Below, one piece after another: positions 60,232-64,000 of a stretch of DNA of 64,000 bases (the stretch's first letter is position 1; each line of letters opens with the position of its first letter). The position numbers and the translations under genes are program-made. The notes under the pieces were generated by a model. That model made no database searches and was not told the DNA's origin. It saw nothing but the letters and a program-made list of their open reading frames with translations. This DNA is from Natronomonas salsuginis (lineage in GTDB: Archaea > Halobacteriota > Halobacteria > Halobacteriales > Haloarculaceae): assembly GCF_005239135.1 (NCBI RefSeq), contig NZ_QKNX01000003.1, forward strand, positions 248,001-312,000, written 5' to 3'.

Positions 60232-60627
60232 ATGGACGCGAAGAACTTTCTGTTCTGTTCGCTCGACGCGGCGATCATCGGCGACGTCGGCTTGTAGGTC
60301 CACAGGGAGGGACACGGTGTGAAATACTACATCGAGAGCTCGCGGAACGCGGCTGTCGTCTTCGAGACCGACAGCCGCGAGGGAATACACATCGAGGACG
60401 TCAAAAACGTCGAGGGGCAGTGGCGGGTGGCCGGCGACAGCGGGATGCCGCTCGTCGTGACCGGGAAGGGCGAGACGATGCAGGAGGCTCGCGAGCAGTG
60501 TTACGACCGCATCGACGACATCGTCATCCCCAACCTGTACTACCGCGACGACATCGGCGAACGCTGGATCGACGGCGACGGCGATCGCCCCCTCGCGTGG
60601 GGGTATCTCGGGCCGAACGACGGGTGA
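60232..60627 (+). pseudogene. purD: PurD-like (ATP-grasp) gene with amber codon and internal deletion
   Basis: ATG 60232 starts MDAKNFLFCSLDAAIIGD, the N-terminus of an ATP-grasp glycinamide ribonucleotide synthetase-like protein; TAG at 60295..60297 sits where a Gln codon is expected, followed in frame by VHREGHGVKYYIES and then, after loss of roughly 300 codons, the C-terminal domain (MPLVVTGKGETMQEAREQCYDRI...PNLYYRDDIGERW). A CTTTATTC promoter 27 nt upstream is intact. Both termini kept their frame, so the deletion is probably recent. Confidence 0.75.
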
Positions 60628-60685
60628 GCGACTGGTCGCAGTCGGTGAGAACTGACTCGCGACGGCACACCTCCGGACGCGCTCC

Positions 60686-61174
60686 TCACCGGATCGGGAG
60701 CGAGATCCGTTCGACCGCCTCGCCGTACTCCGCGGCCCACGCCCACAGCGACTCGACCGTCCACGTCACGTCGTCGAACTCGCGTCCGGCCAGCCGGTCG
60801 GCGTCGCCGCCGCGAGCGATAGTCACGTGCGGAACGTAGTCGTCGCCTTCGATCCCGTCGATCGGATCGAACGCGGTACAGAGTCGCCGATGACACTCGA
60901 GGAGCCCAGGCGATTCGATCCGGAGATACGCGACGGGACCGCGGCCGACCGGCGGCGATCGGAAGACGCCCACGCCGCCGGTCCGGGCGTCGAACGGGCC
61001 GACACCCGCCAGTTCACGCCTGATCCGTCGGGCGAGGCTTGCGGGTGCGCCGTCGCCGAGTCGCTTGACGACGAGCGTGTGTCGATCTCGGGGCGTCGCG
61101 TCGAAACAATCGCTCGCGAGGCCGCGCGCGAGTCTGGATACGTCTGCCGGTACCGGCGCGTTACAGCTGTACAC
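60686..61174 (-). CDS. thpR: 2H phosphoesterase, RNA ligase/ThpR (LigT) family
   Basis: The 162-residue protein has the two HxTx motifs RHTLVVKRLG and PHVTIARGG that define 2'-5' RNA ligase/cyclic phosphodiesterases. Archaeal members hydrolyse or ligate 2'-5' RNA ends. GTG 61174 shares its last base with the TAG of the upstream small membrane gene (TAGTG), so translation is coupled. Confidence 0.9.
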   Translation of the reverse strand: MYSCNAPVPADVSRLARGLASDCFDATPRDRHTLVVKRLGDGAPASLARRIRRELAGVGPFDARTGGVGVFRSPPVGRGPVAYLRIESPGLLECHRRLCTAFDPIDGIEGDDYVPHVTIARGGDADRLAGREFDDVTWTVESLWAWAAEYGEAVERISLPIR

Positions 61175-61353
61175 TAGAGATAATCGAGGAAGTACGCGAC
61201 GATGAGGACGACGATCACGATCGCGATGACCGGGCCGATCGACGCGAGGATGCTGATGAACTCCCCGACGATCTCCAAGACGAGTATCGCGATCACGAGC
61301 AGGAGGACGATCTTCAGCAGGTCCTCGACTTCGAGTGCGCCCCTGTCGAACAT
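61174..61353 (-). CDS. Small membrane protein (59 aa)
   Basis: MFDRGALEVEDLLKIVLLLV opens a protein that is almost entirely hydrophobic (two close helices: LLLVIAILVLEIVGEFISILA and PVIAIVIVVLIVAYFLDYL). TTTTTAT about 27 nt upstream supports this start. Paired with thpR by a one-base overlap; a similar small-membrane family is common in haloarchaea (DUF7554, from memory). Confidence 0.75.
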   Translation of the reverse strand: MFDRGALEVEDLLKIVLLLVIAILVLEIVGEFISILASIGPVIAIVIVVLIVAYFLDYL

Positions 61354-61465
61354 GCTGATCCGTGGGGCCGCCCCGATAAAAAGCGCTCCGGCCGATCCGA
61401 CACGGCAGTCCCTCGACGACGTGCAACCGGTCGGCTTTTGGCCCCTGGCGGCCATCTCCGGACAG

Positions 61466-62200
61466 ATGCACACCGCCGCCCGAATCGCCGTCGTCTGCTG
61501 TATCGCGGCCCTCGCGCTCTGTGGGTTCGCCGGCAGCGCCGCCGCCGTCGACGCTCCCGCGGCCGGCCAATTCATCGTCGAACTCGAGCCGAACGGCGAC
61601 GCGAACGTCGTGTTCACGGACGAGTTCGACCTGACCGACGCCGAGGATCGAGCCGTCTTCGAGGACGCACAGAGCAACGCGGAGCTTCGCGCGGCGGCCG
61701 CCCAACGGTTCCGCGGGGAGATGCAGTTCGTCTCCGACGAGGCGAGCGCGGACCTCGATCGGGAACTCCGCGTCGGCGAGGTGACAGTCGAGACGGCCGT
61801 CGACGGCGAGACGGGGATCGTCGCCTACCAGTTCCGCTGGGAGAACCTCGCCCGCATCGAGGGCGACCGACTCGTGCTGTCGGAGCCGTTCTCGACGTAC
61901 GACAGCCTCGATCGCGAACTCGTCGTCATCGCCCCGGAAGGCGAAGCGCTGACGAGCGTCTCTCCGCGCCCCGAACGGCTCGGCGAGGAAGCCGCGACGT
62001 GGCCGGGGCTGACGCAGTTCGGCGAGCGCTTCGAGGTCGTCGCGACCGGGGCGAACGGCTCCGCCGCAGCCGAGACGACCGCCGATCTCGATCCCGTCTC
62101 ACACTCCCCGGCGAACGCGGACACCTACGGCGGCGCACCGATCGCACTCGGCGTCGCGGTGCTCCTTCTCGGCTCGCTTCTCGTCGGTCGGGAGCGGTAG
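61466..62200 (+). CDS. Exported membrane-anchored protein, DUF7345-like
   Basis: The 244-residue protein has an N-terminal signal (MHTAARIAVVCCIAALALCGF ... AAAVDAP), a large acidic extracellular domain with repeats of V-E-T-x-V and R-W-E-N-L blocks, and a C-terminal helix (GAPIALGVAVLLLGSLLVGRER) with a positive stop, so it is anchored at the cell surface. Family label from memory; function unknown. Confidence 0.8.
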   Translation: MHTAARIAVVCCIAALALCGFAGSAAAVDAPAAGQFIVELEPNGDANVVFTDEFDLTDAEDRAVFEDAQSNAELRAAAAQRFRGEMQFVSDEASADLDRELRVGEVTVETAVDGETGIVAYQFRWENLARIEGDRLVLSEPFSTYDSLDRELVVIAPEGEALTSVSPRPERLGEEAATWPGLTQFGERFEVVATGANGSAAAETTADLDPVSHSPANADTYGGAPIALGVAVLLLGSLLVGRER

Positions 62201-62291
62201 TTCGTCGATCGCGGCACGGTCGTGCTATCGCGTCCCATTCGACCGGCGTTTCGCAAGCATTTAATACCGCTCTGTGGATACTCACGAGTAC

Positions 62292-62381
62292 ATGACGCGA
62301 CCCTACCGCACCGGCGCGATCGCTTCCAGCGGTAGGTCCACTCTTCTCTCGCGACCGCGGCGGGCCGGTAGGCCCGAATAG
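62292..62381 (+). CDS. Leaderless arginine-rich leader peptide of argG (29 aa)
   Basis: ATG 62292 begins a 29-codon ORF (MTRPYRTGAIASSGRSTLLS...) ending TAG at 62379. Seven of 29 residues are Arg. A TATA box (TTTAATA, 62260..62266) is centred 29 nt upstream, so the transcript should start at this ATG. It precedes argG by 75 nt. The Arg content and the RNA stems within it suggest translation-based sensing of charged tRNA-Arg. Confidence 0.55.
   Translation: MTRPYRTGAIASSGRSTLLSRPRRAGRPE
62302..62376 (+). promoter_or_regulatory. Two competing stems in the argG leader RNA (attenuator-like)
   Basis: CCTACCGC (62302..62309) pairs perfectly with GCGGTAGG (62329..62336). A second hairpin, CGGGCC-GGTA-GGCCCG (62361..62376), contains another CGGTAGG (62366..62372) that can also pair with CCTACCG. 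Pairing of the first segment with the second copy would break the hairpin, so two structures are mutually exclusive. The first segment lies right at the early Arg codons of the leader ORF, where a stalled ribosome would hide it. Confidence 0.55.
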
Positions 62382-62455
62382 TATCCACTCCCCCGTCGCG
62401 CTCGCCCCGATTTCAACGATGACCGTCCGGCCGACGGTCCCCAACCAACCACACA

Positions 62456-63655
62456 ATGTCAGATACCGAACACGTCGCACTCGCCTTCTCCGGCGGGCTC
62501 GACACGACCGTCTGCGTACCGCTGCTCGAAGAAGAATACGGCTACGACGAAGTGATCGGCGTCACGGTCGACGTCGGTCAGCCCGAAGCGGAGTTCGCCG
62601 AGGCCGAGGAGACCGCCGAGGCGCTCGACCTCGACCACTACGTCGTCGACGCGAAAGCCGAGTTTGCCGAGCTGTGTTTCGACGCCGTTCGCGCGAACGC
62701 CTCCTATCAGGGCTACCCGCTCGGGACCGCCCTCGCGCGCCCGGTGATCGCCACCGCGATCCTCGAGGTCGGGAAAGAACACGGCTGCACCGGCCTCGCA
62801 CACGGTTCGACCGGGAAGGGCAACGACCAACTGCGCTTCGAGGCCGTCTGGCGCGACTCCGATCTGGAGGTCATCGCCCCCGTCCGCGAACTCGGGCTGA
62901 CGCGAAAGTTCGAACAGGAGTACGCCGAGGAGCGCGACCTTCCGATCGAGGGCGGTGACGAGGGGAAATACAGCATCGACACGAACCTCTGGAGCCGCTC
63001 GATCGAGGGCTCGGAGCTCGAGGAGCCGAGCTACGTTCCGCCGGAGGACATCTACGAGTGGACCACCGCGCCGACCGCCGAGACGCTCGAGATCCAGGTC
63101 GGCTTCGAGGACGGCTACCCGGTCAGTCTCGACGGTGACGAGATGGAGCCGGTCGCGCTCATCGAGGAACTCAACGACCTCGCCGGCGGCTACGGCGTCG
63201 GTCGCTCCGACATCATGGAGGACCGGATGCTCGGACTGAAGGTCAGAGAGAACTACGAGCACCCGGCGGCGACGACCCTGCTCAACGCCCACGCCGCGCT
63301 CGAGGACCTCGTGTTGACGAAGGAGGAGCGCGCGTTCAAAAAGCGGGTCGACCACGAGTGGTCCGAGAAGGGGTATCAGGGCCTCGTCAACGCGCCGCTG
63401 GTCCGCGCGCTCGAGGGGTTCATCGCCGAGACGCAGACCCGCGTCACGGGCAGCGTGACGATCCGCTTCGAGGGCGGGCAGGCCCGCCCGGTCGGCCGAT
63501 CCTCGCCGTACGCGGTGTACTCCGCGGAGGCGGCCTCGTTCAACACCGAGGACATCACGGGGAGCATCGAGCAGAGCGACGCGACGGGGGTCGCGAAGTA
63601 CCACGGGTTCCAAGAGCGTCTGGCGAACCGCGTGATCGGTCAGCACAACGAGTGA
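62456..63655 (+). CDS. argG: Argininosuccinate synthase
   Basis: Condenses citrulline and aspartate in arginine synthesis. The 399-residue protein starts SDTEHVALAFSGGLDTTVCV with the PP-loop SGGLDT, and has HGSTGKGNDQLRFEAVW and YSIDTNLWSRSIEG. It is the first enzyme gene after the Arg-rich leader and is followed by argH 4 nt downstream, so the two form an operon. Confidence 0.97.
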   Translation: MSDTEHVALAFSGGLDTTVCVPLLEEEYGYDEVIGVTVDVGQPEAEFAEAEETAEALDLDHYVVDAKAEFAELCFDAVRANASYQGYPLGTALARPVIATAILEVGKEHGCTGLAHGSTGKGNDQLRFEAVWRDSDLEVIAPVRELGLTRKFEQEYAEERDLPIEGGDEGKYSIDTNLWSRSIEGSELEEPSYVPPEDIYEWTTAPTAETLEIQVGFEDGYPVSLDGDEMEPVALIEELNDLAGGYGVGRSDIMEDRMLGLKVRENYEHPAATTLLNAHAALEDLVLTKEERAFKKRVDHEWSEKGYQGLVNAPLVRALEGFIAETQTRVTGSVTIRFEGGQARPVGRSSPYAVYSAEAASFNTEDITGSIEQSDATGVAKYHGFQERLANRVIGQHNE

Positions 63656-63659
63656 GTCC

Positions 63660-64000
63660 ATGAGTGACGAGGACGGCGATCCGATCGACGGTTCGGCCGG
63701 CGGCTCCGGCGACGTCGTCCGCCGCGAGCGCTTCAGCGGCGGCCCGGCCCGCGGGTTCCTCTCGAGCCTCGCGGCCGACGAGCGCATCTTCGCGGCCGAC
63801 GTCGCTGTCGACCGCGCGCACGTCGTGATGCTCGACGAGCAGGACGTCATCGACCGCGAGGACGCGAGCGCGATCCTCGGCGCGCTCGATGCCGTCGAAT
63901 CGGCGGGCCACGCCGACCTCCCCGACGGTGAGGACGTCCACGCGGCCATCGAGACGGCCGTCATCCGGCGGATCGGCGACCGCGGCGGCCGGATGCACAC
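63660..64000 (+). CDS. argH: Argininosuccinate lyase, partial (3' end outside window)
   Basis: The visible N-terminal ~113 residues include RRERFSGGPARGFLSSLAAD, the family start, and DVAVDRAHVVMLDEQDVIDRED, the usual N-terminal helix of ASL. It begins 4 nt after argG. The catalytic Ser loop and C-terminal domains lie beyond the window. Confidence 0.95.
   Translation, partial: MSDEDGDPIDGSAGGSGDVVRRERFSGGPARGFLSSLAADERIFAADVAVDRAHVVMLDEQDVIDREDASAILGALDAVESAGHADLPDGEDVHAAIETAVIRRIGDRGGRMH

Larger units (their letters stand above)
62274..62388. repeat. 9-bp inverted repeat enclosing the argG leader
   Basis: GTGGATACT (62274..62282) and AGTATCCAC (62380..62388) are perfect complements. The left arm lies between the TATA box and the predicted start site, the right arm just after the leader-ORF stop. 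Centre-to-centre distance is ~106 bp (about ten helical turns), so DNA looping by a regulator is possible; as RNA only the right arm would be transcribed from the predicted start. Confidence 0.6.

Noticed and set aside
46612-60297. Possible recoding of TAG (pyrrolysine or suppressor) because three disrupted frames continue past an in-frame TAG
   Set aside because: TAG is the normal stop of many intact genes here, including the histidine kinase (29499), hemB (31034) and hemL (35926), and no Pyl machinery is visible. Ordinary nonsense mutations explain the data.
1-64000. CRISPR array, rRNA operon, or further tRNA genes
   Set aside because: No regularly spaced repeat unit, no conserved rRNA stretch and no second cloverleaf was seen; only tRNA-Tyr and its fragments are present.

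Overview
The window is chromosomal DNA of a haloarchaeon (class Halobacteria). The DNA is GC-rich with many CGA/GAC/GTC steps, the proteins are strongly acidic, and many genes have a TATA-like box 26-30 nt before the start codon, as expected for leaderless haloarchaeal transcripts. Marker genes include both subunits of DNA polymerase D, LonB, the cdrL-cdrS-ftsZ2 cell-division cluster, NcsA and an MtaD-type deaminase remnant. Genus cannot be fixed by eye.

Layout. 1-5.3 kb: polymerase D. DP2 (polC, cut by the left edge and entering an intein) lies downstream of DP1 (polB) on the same strand, with two very small genes between. 5.4-8.6 kb: RHH protein, YhhQ-type preQ0/queuosine transporter, small membrane proteins, NSS transporter. 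8.7-10.4 kb: a toxin-antitoxin-like HTH/nucleotidyltransferase pair with a palindrome in its promoter. 10.6-18.5 kb: rlmE, an esterase, the proCBA proline operon, an aldehyde dehydrogenase remnant, a nucleoside-recognition membrane protein and a THUMP methyltransferase. 18.6-24.4 kb: hisD, SAM hydrolase, nadM, lonB, CPBP protease. 24.4-29.5 kb: AIR-synthase-like protein, acetyl-CoA hydrolase/transferase, PAS histidine kinase. 29.5-39.3 kb: hemB and hemL flanking an Amt-PII fusion with its Lrp regulator, an orphan contractile-tail tube protein, a lipoprotein metalloprotease-like protein and small enzymes.

39.3-44.7 kb holds the most unusual system: a lasso-peptide-like RiPP cluster with a nucleotidyltransferase, an HprK-like kinase, a 36-residue precursor with a YxxP leader and C-terminal Ser, a PqqD/RRE protein, an ABC exporter and a B2 transglutaminase-like protease. 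No asparagine-synthetase-like lasso cyclase is visible anywhere in the window.

46.9-54.4 kb is an integrated element in a tRNA-Tyr gene, bounded by a 15-bp repeat. Its orc1/cdc6 and integrase genes have been fused by deletion, so it is probably trapped. It carries HicAB, small membrane proteins, zinc-finger and HTH proteins and one amber-interrupted gene. A scrambled second copy of tRNA-Tyr sequence at the left end suggests an earlier integration.

54.5-64 kb: cdrL, cdrS, ftsZ2, ncsA, a MinD-type ATPase, a purD-like pseudogene, a 2H phosphoesterase, a secreted/membrane protein, then argG and argH. argG is preceded by a leaderless, arginine-rich 29-residue ORF whose RNA can form two mutually exclusive stems, an attenuator-like arrangement. 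Short leaderless ORFs also precede polC, amt and the acetyl-CoA hydrolase gene, and less clearly rlmE and the B2 gene.

The ORF boundaries here come from reading the sequence directly. Family names rest on recognised motifs, not on searches.
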